From the NCBI GenBank assembly GCA_035576205.1, contig DATLWR010000143.1, positions 1 to 5,730 on the forward strand: a stretch of DNA of 5,730 bases, read 5' to 3'. Positions 1 through 5,730 of this stretch are shown here, in pieces (position 1 is the first letter of the stretch; the number at the start of each line of letters is the position of its first letter). Both the position numbers and the translations under genes were made by a program. The stretch is from DATLWR01 sp035576205 (GTDB lineage Bacteria; Pseudomonadota; Zetaproteobacteria; Mariprofundales; Mariprofundaceae). A model generated the notes under the pieces. That model saw only the letters and a program-made list of their open reading frames with translations, ran no database searches and was not told the DNA's origin.

Positions 1-2185
1 GCAGGCCTACCTGCGCGAATGCGAGGCCGATCTCGCCGAACTGATCGACTGGGCCGGCAAACGCGCCGCGCCGGTCCATGTGCGGCTGGTGCGCGGTGCC
101 TACTGGGATATAGAAACCGTCATCGCCCGCCGCGAGGGATGGTCCTCTCCGGTCTGGGAGAGCAAGGCGGAGACCGACCGCAGCTACGAGCGCTGCCTTT
201 CCCTGCTGTTCGAGAATCATCATGCCGTGCGGCCAGCCATCGCCAGCCACAATGTGCGCAGTCTGGCGGTGGCCATGGCGCAAATCGAGACGATGCGGCT
301 CAGGCCGGAGGTCTACGAATTCCAGATGCTCTACGGCATGGCCGACGGCCTGCAGGCTGCCGTCGTCGAACTCGGCCATCCGCTGCGCGTCTATATGCCG
401 ACCGGCGACATCATCCCCGGCATGGCCTATCTGGTGCGCCGGCTCTTGGAGAACAGCGCCAACAGCTCCTTCCTGCACATGGCGTTCGCCGAGAAGCAGC
501 CGGCCGAAGCACTGCTGGCGCCGCCACGGCCCGAACCGGCCGGCATCGGCCGGGCACCTTCCAGGACTGAAACCGGATTCCGCCATGAACCAATCCGCCG
601 CTTTACCGCAGCCAGCGAACGCTGGGCGCTGTCGGAGGCGATCGACAGGGTACGCGGCGAGCTGGGGCAACATCAGCCGCTGATCATCGACAACCGGCCG
701 GTGGATACCGAAACGCGTCTTGAATCCCGCAATCCGGCCAATCCGTCAGAACTGATCGGCAGCACGGCCGCAGCTACCGAGGCCGAGGCGGAGCAGGCCA
801 TCGCCGGGGCTGCAGCGGCACAAACGCAGTGGCAGCGCTGGCCGGCGACCGAGCGCGCCGCACTGCTCAGGCGGGCGGCCGATCTGCTGGTCGAACGGCG
901 CGAGCGCTTCGTGGCCCTCGAGATTCTCGAGGCCGGCAAGCCGTGGCGCGAAGCGGATGCCGATGTCGCCGAGGCGATCGATTTCCTGCGCTATTACGCC
1001 ATGCAGGCCGAGAAGCTCGGCGCCGGTGTCGATCTCAGCATGGCCGGAGAAACGAACCGCTACGATTACCGGCCGCGCGGCGTGGCGGCGATCATCCCTC
1101 CGTGGAACTTCCCTCTCGCCATCCTCACCGGCATGACATCAGCGGCACTCGCCGCCGGCAACGCCGCCATCGTCAAGCCGTCGTCGGAGACACCCATCGT
1201 TGCCGCATGGCTGGTTTCGCTACTACACGAAGCCGGGCTACCAGCCGGCGTGGCGCAGTTCCTGCCCGGCGACGGTGCCAGCCTCGGCGACTACCTGGTC
1301 CGCCATCCGGAGATGCAGATCATCGCCTTCACCGGCTCGCAGGCCGTCGGCTGCACGATTCTGGAGCGCGCCACCCAGGGCATCGTCGAACGGGGATATG
1401 TGAAACAGGTGATCACCGAGATGGGCGGCAAGAATGCCGTCATCGTCGACACCACTGCCGATCTCGACGAGGCGGTGGCCGGCATCGTGCAGAGCGCCTT
1501 CGGCTATGCCGGCCAGAAGTGTTCGGCCTGCTCGCGCGTCGTCGCCGTCGGCTCGATCCACGATGTGCTGGTGAAACGGCTCGCCGAGGCGGCCGACAGC
1601 CTACTCGCCGGTGCTCCCGAGCAGCCGGAGACCTTCCTCGGCCCGGTCATCTCGGCGGCGGCCAAGGTACGGCTGGAGAAGGCTATCGCCGAGGCACAAC
1701 GGCAGCACACATCGACGCTGGTCCGCGAGCTGCCGGCCATGAACAACGGTCATTACGTGGGGCCGGCAATCTTTACCGGTGTGGCACCGGACGATGCGCT
1801 GGCCCAACAGGAGCTGTTCGGCCCGGTGCTGACAGTGCTGCGCGCCGGCGATTTCGATGAAGCCATCCGCATCGCCAACCACAGCCGCTACGCGCTGACC
1901 GGCGGCGTCTATTCGCGCACTCCCGACCACCTGGAACAGGCACGGCAGGAGCTGGACGTCGGCAACCTGTACCTGAACCGCCGCATCACCGGCGCCGTCG
2001 TCGGCCGCCAGCCGTTCGGCGGCTTTCGCCTGAGCGGCAGCGGCCACAAGGCCGGCGGCCCGGATTACCTGCTGCAGTTCGTGCAGGCACGCACCGTCAC
2101 CGAAAACACCATGCGCCGTGGCTTCGCACCGGATCCCGGCACAACCGAAGATCCAAACCCGGGCTATAATTCCGGCAGGACATGA
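1..2185 (+). CDS. putA: Bifunctional proline dehydrogenase / L-glutamate gamma-semialdehyde dehydrogenase (PutA), 3' part
   Basis: This is the C-terminal 727 residues, read in frame from base 2; the start lies upstream of the window. PutA oxidises proline to P5C with FAD, then P5C/glutamate semialdehyde to glutamate with NAD+. The end of the PRODH barrel is visible: RLVRGAYWD near base 90, EFQMLYGMAD near base 320, RVYMPTGD near base 388, and the Arg-Arg pair of RRLLENSANSSF (bases 437-442), which in characterised PutA binds the proline carboxylate. A linker at roughly 550-670 leads into the aldehyde dehydrogenase domain. That domain has PPWNFP (Asn at 1106-1108), FTGS, the general-base Glu in ITEMGGKN (1418-1420), the catalytic Cys in GQKCSAC (1520-1522), ELFGPV, and the P5CDH-type ending QPFGGFRLSGSGHKAGGPDY. 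The protein stops about 30 residues after that domain, so it lacks the extra C-terminal domain of long PutAs. Whether an N-terminal DNA-binding domain exists cannot be seen. All catalytic motifs examined are intact. Confidence 0.95.
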   Translation, partial: QAYLRECEADLAELIDWAGKRAAPVHVRLVRGAYWDIETVIARREGWSSPVWESKAETDRSYERCLSLLFENHHAVRPAIASHNVRSLAVAMAQIETMRLRPEVYEFQMLYGMADGLQAAVVELGHPLRVYMPTGDIIPGMAYLVRRLLENSANSSFLHMAFAEKQPAEALLAPPRPEPAGIGRAPSRTETGFRHEPIRRFTAASERWALSEAIDRVRGELGQHQPLIIDNRPVDTETRLESRNPANPSELIGSTAAATEAEAEQAIAGAAAAQTQWQRWPATERAALLRRAADLLVERRERFVALEILEAGKPWREADADVAEAIDFLRYYAMQAEKLGAGVDLSMAGETNRYDYRPRGVAAIIPPWNFPLAILTGMTSAALAAGNAAIVKPSSETPIVAAWLVSLLHEAGLPAGVAQFLPGDGASLGDYLVRHPEMQIIAFTGSQAVGCTILERATQGIVERGYVKQVITEMGGKNAVIVDTTADLDEAVAGIVQSAFGYAGQKCSACSRVVAVGSIHDVLVKRLAEAADSLLAGAPEQPETFLGPVISAAAKVRLEKAIAEAQRQHTSTLVRELPAMNNGHYVGPAIFTGVAPDDALAQQELFGPVLTVLRAGDFDEAIRIANHSRYALTGGVYSRTPDHLEQARQELDVGNLYLNRRITGAVVGRQPFGGFRLSGSGHKAGGPDYLLQFVQARTVTENTMRRGFAPDPGTTEDPNPGYNSGRT
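2165..2170 (+). promoter_or_regulatory. Candidate -10 box (TATAAT) for the lipoprotein gene
   Basis: A perfect sigma70-type TATAAT sits inside the last codons of putA, 33 bases before the chosen lipoprotein start. This would give a leader of roughly 25 bases containing the Shine-Dalgarno sequence. An exact match is notable in such GC-rich DNA. Against it, no recognisable TTGACA-like -35 hexamer occurs 16-18 bases upstream (around 2141-2148) and there is no TG extension. It may be a weak or activator-dependent promoter, or chance, since the same bases encode Gly-Tyr-Asn of PutA. Confidence 0.4.
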
Positions 2186-2196
2186 GAGAGGAGGAG
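2186..2196 (+). promoter_or_regulatory. Ribosome binding site that sets the lipoprotein start
   Basis: The purine run GAGAGGAGGAG ends 6 bases before ATG 2203, an optimal Shine-Dalgarno arrangement. It favours ATG 2203 over the in-frame ATG at 2182, which overlaps the putA stop (ATGA) and would place this purine run inside the coding region. Confidence 0.75.
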
Positions 2197-2202
2197 ACCG
2201 AT

Positions 2203-2616
2203 ATGAGGCTGTTGCGCACCATATTCATTTTCACCCTTTGCCCGCTGCTGCTGGCCAGCTGCCAGGAACTGCGGGAAGCCGGAATCCGGCTTGAATCCCC
2301 CCATGCCGTGAAGGAACAGCCCAGGAACGGCCCGCCGCCGCATGCGCCGGCCCACGGCTATCGCTACAAGAACCCGCAAGGCGTCGATCTCCGTTTCGAC
2401 AGCGATCTCGGTGTCTATATCGTCGTCGACGTGCCGGACGTCTATTTCCAGGACGGCCTCTATATGCGCTGGGGCGGCGACCGCTGGCAGACGTCCCGCG
2501 ATCTACATGGCCCCTGGCAAGCAGACATGCACGGCAACGTGCCGACGAAGCTGAAAGAAAAACACGGCCGGGGTCATGAGAAGTGGAAAGGGGAAGGAAA
2601 GCGGAAAAAGCGGTAG
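2203..2616 (+). CDS. Small putative lipoprotein with aromatic YxxxGxYxRW region and basic tail
   Basis: This 137-residue precursor has an N-terminal signal MRLLR, a hydrophobic stretch of residues 6-18, and a lipobox LASC with Cys20. It is therefore predicted to be a lipid-anchored envelope protein. Residues about 34-52 are Pro/His-rich and probably disordered. Residues 53-105 form the only conserved-looking region, rich in Tyr, Trp and Asp, with the pattern [15 protein letters not shown] followed by GPW. Similar Tyr/Trp patterns occur in uncharacterised proteobacterial envelope proteins, but I cannot assign a named family. The last 22 residues (116-137) contain 11 Lys/Arg and end in KRKKR. 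The start at 2203 is chosen because it begins the signal peptide directly and has a well-placed Shine-Dalgarno sequence; an alternative ATG at 2182 would add seven residues (MREEETD) ahead of the signal. It lies 17 bases after putA on the same strand, so it could be co-transcribed or use the TATAAT at 2165. Function is unknown. Confidence 0.8.
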   Translation: MRLLRTIFIFTLCPLLLASCQELREAGIRLESPHAVKEQPRNGPPPHAPAHGYRYKNPQGVDLRFDSDLGVYIVVDVPDVYFQDGLYMRWGGDRWQTSRDLHGPWQADMHGNVPTKLKEKHGRGHEKWKGEGKRKKR

Positions 2617-2625
2617 TTCCCCCGC
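2605..2625 (-). terminator. Candidate weak intrinsic terminator for the phosphorylase gene
   Basis: Read on the minus strand just after the phosphorylase stop, GCGG (2625-2622) and CCGC (2613-2610) can pair around an 8-base loop. They are followed immediately by TTTTT (2609-2605). The stem is only 4 bp, or 6 bp if the flanking A-T and G-T pairs are counted. The shape is right but the stem is weak. It overlaps the last codons of the convergent lipoprotein gene. Confidence 0.35.
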
Positions 2626-4323
2626 CTAGCGCAGGTATGCCTCGCTGACGTAGCGGCGCATCATGCGGTGACTGTTGAAGAATGAGGCGTTCTTGCCGAT
2701 CGCCCCCTTCATCACCGTGATCCAGCCGCTGCGGTTGTCGTGGTAGAGCGGCAGGATCGTCTCTTCCAGCTTGCGGTAGAGCGCCTCGGCATCGCCACCG
2801 TTGCCCGATTCGGCAGCATCGCCGATCGCCCAGCCGGTGAGCCCCTCGATACAACCCTCGATCCACCAGCCATCGAGCACGGAGAGGCTCGGCACGCCGT
2901 TGAAACTCGCCTTCATGCCGCTGGTTCCCGAGGCCTCCATGGGCCGTAGCGGCGTGTTCAGCCATACATCGACGCCGGAGACCATCGCCAGCGCCGTATC
3001 CATGTCGTAGTCGGGCAGGTAGGCGATCGGGATCGCATCAGAGAGCTCGCGCATATAGCGGTGCAGGTCGGCGATCATCCGCTTGCCCCCCTCGTCGCGC
3101 GGATGGGCCTTGCCGGCCAGCACGATCTGGAAGGGATGTTCCGCGGCGATGCGGCGCAGCCGCGCGGGATCGGTGAAGAGCAGTTCGGGCCGCTTGTAGG
3201 CGGTCATGCGACGTGCGAAGCCCAGGGTGGGCAGGCTGCTGTCGAGCCTGACGTTGCAGCGGCTGGCGACCAGCTCGATGAGGCGGCTCTTGGCCTCCAG
3301 GTGTGCCTGCCAGATCGCCTCATCGGGGATGCAGCAGTCGGCACGCACCAGCAGTTCCGGTTCGTGGCACCAGCCGGGCAGATGGGTGTCGTAGACCTTG
3401 GCGAAGCTCGGCGCCGTCCAAGTGAAGGGGTGCACACCGTTGGTCACCGCGTGCACGTGGTAGCCGGGATAAAGGCGGCGCGATACTTCGGCATGGCGGC
3501 GGGCAACACCGTTGATGTATTCGCTGAGGTTGAGCGCCAGCATCGTCATGTTGAGGCTGTCGCTGCCGGCCAGGCGCCTGAGTGTCGCCGGCTCGATCGG
3601 CTCGTCCAGCAGCCGCTCCACCAGTTCGTAGCCGAAACGGTCGTGGCCCGCTTCGACCGGGGTGTGGGTGGTGAAGTTGCACTGCTCACGCACCCGCGGG
3701 ATGTCGTAAGGGCTCTCGCCGGGACGCAGGTCCTCCTCCGGATAGGCATAGCGCTGCAGCAGTTCGATGGCGAGCAGCGCCGCATGGCCCTCGTTCATGT
3801 GGTAGTGGATCACCTCGAAACCGAGCGCCTGCAACAGCCGCACACCGCCGATACCGAGCACCATCTCCTGTTTCAGCCGATACGCCTCGTCGCCGCCGTA
3901 GAGGTAATGGGTGATCAGCCGGTCGTCGCTCTGGTTCTCGTCAAGATCGGTGTCGAGCAGGATGACCGGCTGCTTGCCGTTCATATGCCCCTTCAGAACA
4001 TAGAGCCAGCCTCTGACCCAGACATTCCGCCCCTCGATCGTTACCGCCACCTTGGCTTCCAGCGGTTGCGCCCACTCCTGTGGCTGCCATGGCGACGGAT
4101 GTTCGATCTGTCGGCCCTCGGCATCGATCTCCTGGCGGAAATAGCCGGCTCGGCTGGCGAGACTCACCGCCACCATCGGCAGCTCGAGATCGGCGGCGGT
4201 GCGCATGATGTCGCCGGCCAGGATGCCAAGGCCGCCGCTGTAGGTCGGGATGGCATTGGCGAGCGCGATCTCCATCGAAAAGAAGGCGACGCGCGGTTCG
4301 CGGGTATATTCGTGGTGCGCCAT
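2626..4323 (-). CDS. glgP: Alpha-glucan (glycogen/maltodextrin) phosphorylase, GT35, compact form
   Basis: This 565-residue cytoplasmic enzyme is predicted to phosphorolyse alpha-1,4-glucans to glucose-1-phosphate using pyridoxal phosphate. The N-terminal half shows [28 protein letters not shown] (residues 11-38, given as its recognisable pattern: [19 protein letters not shown]), then [11 protein letters not shown] (173-183) and [13 protein letters not shown] (218-230). The C-terminal half shows [15 protein letters not shown], where Arg372 and Lys377 match the phosphate-contacting Arg569/Lys574 of muscle phosphorylase. It also has LAGKAHPRD (402-410) and the cofactor motif [11 protein letters not shown] with the PLP lysine at Lys471. 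The GTSGMK form and the length fit the short bacterial/archaeal branch (TIGR02094-like) rather than the roughly 800-residue GlgP/MalP type. Only a weak Shine-Dalgarno sequence (AAGGG, 9-base spacer) precedes the ATG. It lies 41 bases after the cytochrome gene on the same strand, with no evident terminator between, so co-transcription is possible. No other glycogen gene is in view. Confidence 0.93.
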   Translation of the reverse strand: MAHHEYTREPRVAFFSMEIALANAIPTYSGGLGILAGDIMRTAADLELPMVAVSLASRAGYFRQEIDAEGRQIEHPSPWQPQEWAQPLEAKVAVTIEGRNVWVRGWLYVLKGHMNGKQPVILLDTDLDENQSDDRLITHYLYGGDEAYRLKQEMVLGIGGVRLLQALGFEVIHYHMNEGHAALLAIELLQRYAYPEEDLRPGESPYDIPRVREQCNFTTHTPVEAGHDRFGYELVERLLDEPIEPATLRRLAGSDSLNMTMLALNLSEYINGVARRHAEVSRRLYPGYHVHAVTNGVHPFTWTAPSFAKVYDTHLPGWCHEPELLVRADCCIPDEAIWQAHLEAKSRLIELVASRCNVRLDSSLPTLGFARRMTAYKRPELLFTDPARLRRIAAEHPFQIVLAGKAHPRDEGGKRMIADLHRYMRELSDAIPIAYLPDYDMDTALAMVSGVDVWLNTPLRPMEASGTSGMKASFNGVPSLSVLDGWWIEGCIEGLTGWAIGDAAESGNGGDAEALYRKLEETILPLYHDNRSGWITVMKGAIGKNASFFNSHRMMRRYVSEAYLR

Positions 4324-4332
4324 TGTGCTACA

Positions 4333-4337
4333 CCCTT
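4333..4337 (-). promoter_or_regulatory. Weak ribosome binding site of the phosphorylase gene
   Basis: AAGGG on the minus strand lies 9 bases before the ATG at 4323. It is the only Shine-Dalgarno-like sequence near this start, and the N-terminal family motif begins 11 residues in, so the start is consistent with the protein family. Confidence 0.5.
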
Positions 4338-4364
4338 ATGCGGAATCCGGCCCCGCAGCAGGCA

Positions 4365-4907
4365 TCAGTGCGAGTGAGCCTCATCTTCATCCCCTTCGCC
4401 CGGCCCGGCCTGCAGGTCCATCTCCTGGTACTGGGCCGGCGTCATTTCCGGCAGTTTCTGCAGGAAAGCCACCATGGACCAGATCTTCTCGTCGCTATGC
4501 GTCGTCCCCCAGGCGGGCATGGCGGTCATCTTCACGCCGTTCTTGATGATCCAGAACAGCTCGGCCGGCGCCCAGTGTTTGGCCACCTCCTGCAGCTTGG
4601 GAGGCTGCGGCATCAGCCCCTGGCGGATCTCCGACGATTCGATGCCGGGTGCAAGATGGCAGCCCACGCACATCTCCCGGTAGTGGCGGAAGCCCATCAT
4701 GACCATCTCGGGCTTATCCAGCGGCGGCGCCTGGATGTCGCGGGCATGAAACGCCACCGAGCGCTGCATGGCGGTGTGCAGCAACCACTGGGTAGGTGCC
4801 GCATGCGGATTGGAAGCGCCGACATTGATGATACCGGAGTACATGACACCGAAGCCGATCACGGCGGCAGCGACAGCCAGGCCGACGATAGTAATGAAAC
4901 AACGCAT
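4365..4907 (-). CDS. Monoheme c-type cytochrome with N-terminal signal/anchor
   Basis: This 180-residue protein has an N-terminal hydrophobic segment (about residues 3-22) that would export it or anchor it in the inner membrane. One heme-binding motif, CVGCH (Cys80, Cys83, His84), is followed by a class I cytochrome c fold with PAELFWIIKNGVKM and MPAWG (Met130 is the likely second axial ligand), ending in IWSMVAFLQKLP. The role would be periplasmic electron transfer; the partner is unknown. Cytochromes with this KMTxMPAWG...D..IW..VAFL pattern are, to my recollection, often found near metal-resistance genes, which fits the RND and Met-rich genes upstream. The C-terminus is acidic and His-containing (GEGDEDEAHSH). 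ATG 4907 is chosen over an in-frame GTG at 4913 because GAGGAG at 4918-4913 is 5 bases before the ATG but overlaps the GTG. The phosphorylase gene follows after 41 bases. Confidence 0.88.
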   Translation of the reverse strand: MRCFITIVGLAVAAAVIGFGVMYSGIINVGASNPHAAPTQWLLHTAMQRSVAFHARDIQAPPLDKPEMVMMGFRHYREMCVGCHLAPGIESSEIRQGLMPQPPKLQEVAKHWAPAELFWIIKNGVKMTAMPAWGTTHSDEKIWSMVAFLQKLPEMTPAQYQEMDLQAGPGEGDEDEAHSH

Positions 4908-4912
4908 AACCA

Positions 4913-4918
4913 CTCCTC
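4913..4918 (-). promoter_or_regulatory. Ribosome binding site that sets the cytochrome start
   Basis: GAGGAG on the minus strand is 5 bases before ATG 4907. It overlaps the alternative GTG start at 4913-4911, which rules that codon out as an efficient start. Confidence 0.75.
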
Positions 4919-4982
4919 GATGACCCGGATCGCCGGACAGCCGGCATCCATTTCAGGTCGAGGTCATCTGATTGCTCTTTCC

Positions 4983-4991
4983 ATCGTAGCA
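4983..4991 (-). promoter_or_regulatory. Candidate extended -10 promoter upstream of the cytochrome
   Basis: The minus strand reads TGC-TACGAT, an extended -10 (TGn) followed by a hexamer matching TATAAT at 4 of 6 positions. It lies in the 127-base intergenic region and would leave a leader of roughly 70 bases before the cytochrome start. The -35 region (about 5004-5012) has only T-rich TTTCTT/GTTTCT candidates at short spacing. This is the best promoter-like signal in the gap, but it is tentative. Confidence 0.3.
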
Positions 4992-5034
4992 CAAGGAGTC
5001 CGGAAGAAACGGCGGAATATCCTCCCGGCCGGCG

Positions 5035-5526
5035 TTATTTTTCCTGCGGGTAGTAGACACCGCCGAAGTGCCTGGCTCCATCCGCCGTCTTGAACAGCAC
5101 CATCAGCTGGTATCGGCCCGGCTGCTCCAGGTCGTAACCGGCCATGTACCAGTCGCCCATTTTCATCATCATCTGCGATACGGCTTTGCCATCCGGGGCA
5201 ATCACCTTCGAATTGACGGCCACGGGCGCCAGCACCGCACCATCCTTCTCGATCTTCACCATGAAGTTGGACGAACCTCCATGCTGCATACCTTCACTTG
5301 CCGGCATGACATGGAAGCTGACCGTATAGCCGTCCACCTCGACCTTCTTCATGAACATCTGCGGCGACATCTCCTGCATCGGCATACCGCCATCCGTGCT
5401 TTCCTGCATACCGCCCTGCGTACCGGACATATCGTGGGACATCGAACCGTGCATATCGCCATCGGCGGCCAGTGCCGTCAGCGGCAGCAGCAGCGCCGCC
5501 AGCATTGCGAATGGTTTCATTTTCAT
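5035..5526 (-). CDS. Met-rich periplasmic protein, FixH/YtkA-like, linked to metal RND pump
   Basis: This 163-residue protein has a clear signal peptide: KMK, a hydrophobic core at residues 5-18, and a predicted cut after LTALA near residue 20. The mature N-terminus (about 21-63) holds nine Met and two His, in a spaced pattern such as [10 protein letters not shown] and GGMPMQEM, typical of Cu(I)/Ag(I)-binding periplasmic proteins. Residues about 62-160 look like a beta-sandwich: [22 protein letters not shown], the [13 protein letters not shown] cluster (119-131), and [14 protein letters not shown]. This resembles FixH/YtkA-type domains, and the family call is an inference. The ATG at 5526 overlaps the RND permease stop (ATGA) and has AAGGAG 7 bases upstream, so translational coupling is likely. 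It would act in the periplasm, possibly delivering or buffering metal for the pump. A role in copper is likely but not proven; no catalytic residues are evident. Confidence 0.85.
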   Translation of the reverse strand: MKMKPFAMLAALLLPLTALAADGDMHGSMSHDMSGTQGGMQESTDGGMPMQEMSPQMFMKKVEVDGYTVSFHVMPASEGMQHGGSSNFMVKIEKDGAVLAPVAVNSKVIAPDGKAVSQMMMKMGDWYMAGYDLEQPGRYQLMVLFKTADGARHFGGVYYPQEK

Positions 5527-5730
5527 TGTGTTTCTCCTTTCCTGTTTTCCTGAAATTGCAGAATCAGCCCGTAGATCACCGGCAGTACGACGAGGCTCAA
5601 CAGCGTCGTGGTGACCATGCCGCCGATCATCGGGGCGGCGATGCGCTGCATGACATCACTACCCGTCCCACTGCCCCACATGATCGGCAACAGGCCGGCG
5701 ATCACGGCGGTCGCGGTCATGGCGATCGGC
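5523..5730 (-). CDS. CusA/CzcA-family heavy-metal RND efflux permease, C-terminal fragment
   Basis: Only the last 68 residues are in the window; the gene continues beyond base 5730. The visible part is diagnostic of the heavy-metal (HME) RND permeases. It has [17 protein letters not shown], then [19 protein letters not shown] and a final transmembrane helix [18 protein letters not shown], ending in a short cytoplasmic tail ENRKGETQ. Such permeases form the inner-membrane, proton-driven part of a tripartite pump that exports Cu(I)/Ag(I) (CusA) or Co/Zn/Cd (CzcA). The substrate cannot be read from this fragment, but the Met-rich protein encoded immediately downstream favours Cu/Ag. The membrane fusion and outer-membrane genes are presumably further upstream on the minus strand, outside the window. 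Confidence 0.92.
   Translation of the reverse strand, partial: PIAMTATAVIAGLLPIMWGSGTGSDVMQRIAAPMIGGMVTTTLLSLVVLPVIYGLILQFQENRKGETQ
5534..5539 (-). promoter_or_regulatory. Ribosome binding site of the Met-rich protein, inside the RND gene end
   Basis: AAGGAG on the minus strand lies 7 bases before ATG 5526 and within the last codons of the permease gene. Together with the 4-base stop/start overlap it supports coupled translation, and it supports ATG 5526 over the second in-frame ATG at 5520. Confidence 0.75.

Larger units (their letters stand above)
4908..5034. other. Intergenic region between the Met-rich protein and cytochrome genes
   Basis: This 127-base region is the largest non-coding gap in the window. 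It holds the cytochrome ribosome binding site, the tentative extended -10 at 4983-4991, and a small perfect inverted repeat, GCCGG-ACAG-CCGGC (4932-4945), in what would be the cytochrome leader. I see no clear intrinsic terminator after the Met-rich gene, so read-through into the cytochrome and phosphorylase genes is possible. Confidence 0.6.

Noticed and set aside
222..683. Open frame across the PutA domain linker, considered as a sign of a frameshift between the two domains
   Set aside because: The PRODH and P5CDH domains are in one continuous frame without a stop, so no frameshift is needed.
916..932. Perfect inverted repeat CCTCGAG-ATT-CTCGAGG
   Set aside because: It encodes Leu-Glu-Ile-Leu-Glu in a conserved helix of the dehydrogenase domain; the repeat of CTCGAG follows from the repeated residues and is not placed for termination or regulation.
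829..1860. A 343-codon open frame overlapping putA in another frame
   Set aside because: Arg-rich, low-complexity translation typical of an out-of-frame reading of a GC-rich gene; putA has all its catalytic motifs in the other frame.
4339..4357. Hairpin TGCGG/CCGCA with a 9-base loop between the cytochrome and phosphorylase genes, considered as a terminator
   Set aside because: Only a 5 bp stem, and on the minus strand it is followed by ATAAGGG rather than a T-run.
3061..4377. A 438-codon open frame on the plus strand opposite the phosphorylase gene
   Set aside because: It is the antisense of a gene with complete family motifs; long open antisense frames are expected in GC-rich DNA, and its translation shows no recognisable domain.
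4932..4945. Inverted repeat GCCGG-ACAG-CCGGC upstream of the cytochrome, considered as an operator
   Set aside because: Arms of only 5 bp made of common GC-rich words; too weak to call a regulator site without comparison to relatives.
4323..5093. Plus-strand open frame opposite the cytochrome gene
   Set aside because: Antisense of a gene with a clear CVGCH heme motif, and no plausible domain in its translation.
1..5730. tRNA/rRNA genes, CRISPR repeats, insertion sequences, prophage or integrase signals
   Set aside because: None seen; the window is filled by housekeeping-type and metal-efflux genes with uniform base composition.

Overview
The window reads as an ordinary chromosomal segment of a GC-rich Gram-negative bacterium. 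The evidence is a tripartite RND efflux pump subunit, a lipobox lipoprotein, a membrane-anchored or exported c-type cytochrome and a bifunctional PutA-type proline catabolic enzyme. A proteobacterium, perhaps a gamma- or betaproteobacterium, is the best guess, but nothing in the window fixes the genus. Coding density is very high. No stretch over 130 bases lacks a gene, and I see no RNA genes, CRISPR, insertion sequences, integrase or attachment-site signals.

Plus strand, 1-2616: the 3' part of a putA-like gene (5' end outside the window) encodes the end of a proline dehydrogenase domain fused to a complete glutamate-semialdehyde (P5C) dehydrogenase domain. A small lipoprotein gene (2203-2616) follows 17 bases after its stop. 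It has a good Shine-Dalgarno sequence, and a perfect TATAAT box lies just inside the end of putA.

Minus strand, 5730-2626, transcribed right to left: the 3' end of a CusA/CzcA-type heavy-metal RND permease overlaps by 4 bases (ATGA) a gene for a Met-rich periplasmic protein. After a 127-base intergenic region come a monoheme c-type cytochrome and, 41 bases further on, a compact GT35 alpha-glucan (glycogen/maltodextrin) phosphorylase. The two gene blocks converge at about 2617-2625, with only 9 bases between stop codons.

Functionally there are three themes. The first is proline to glutamate oxidation (PutA). The second is metal, probably copper or silver, efflux and periplasmic handling (RND permease plus Met-rich protein, with the cytochrome as a possible partner). 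The third is alpha-glucan breakdown (phosphorylase). The link between the cytochrome and the phosphorylase is positional only. I did not find a convincing undescribed system. The points most worth checking are the Met-rich protein coupled to the RND pump, the cytochrome-phosphorylase pairing, and the small lipoprotein with a strongly basic C-terminus.
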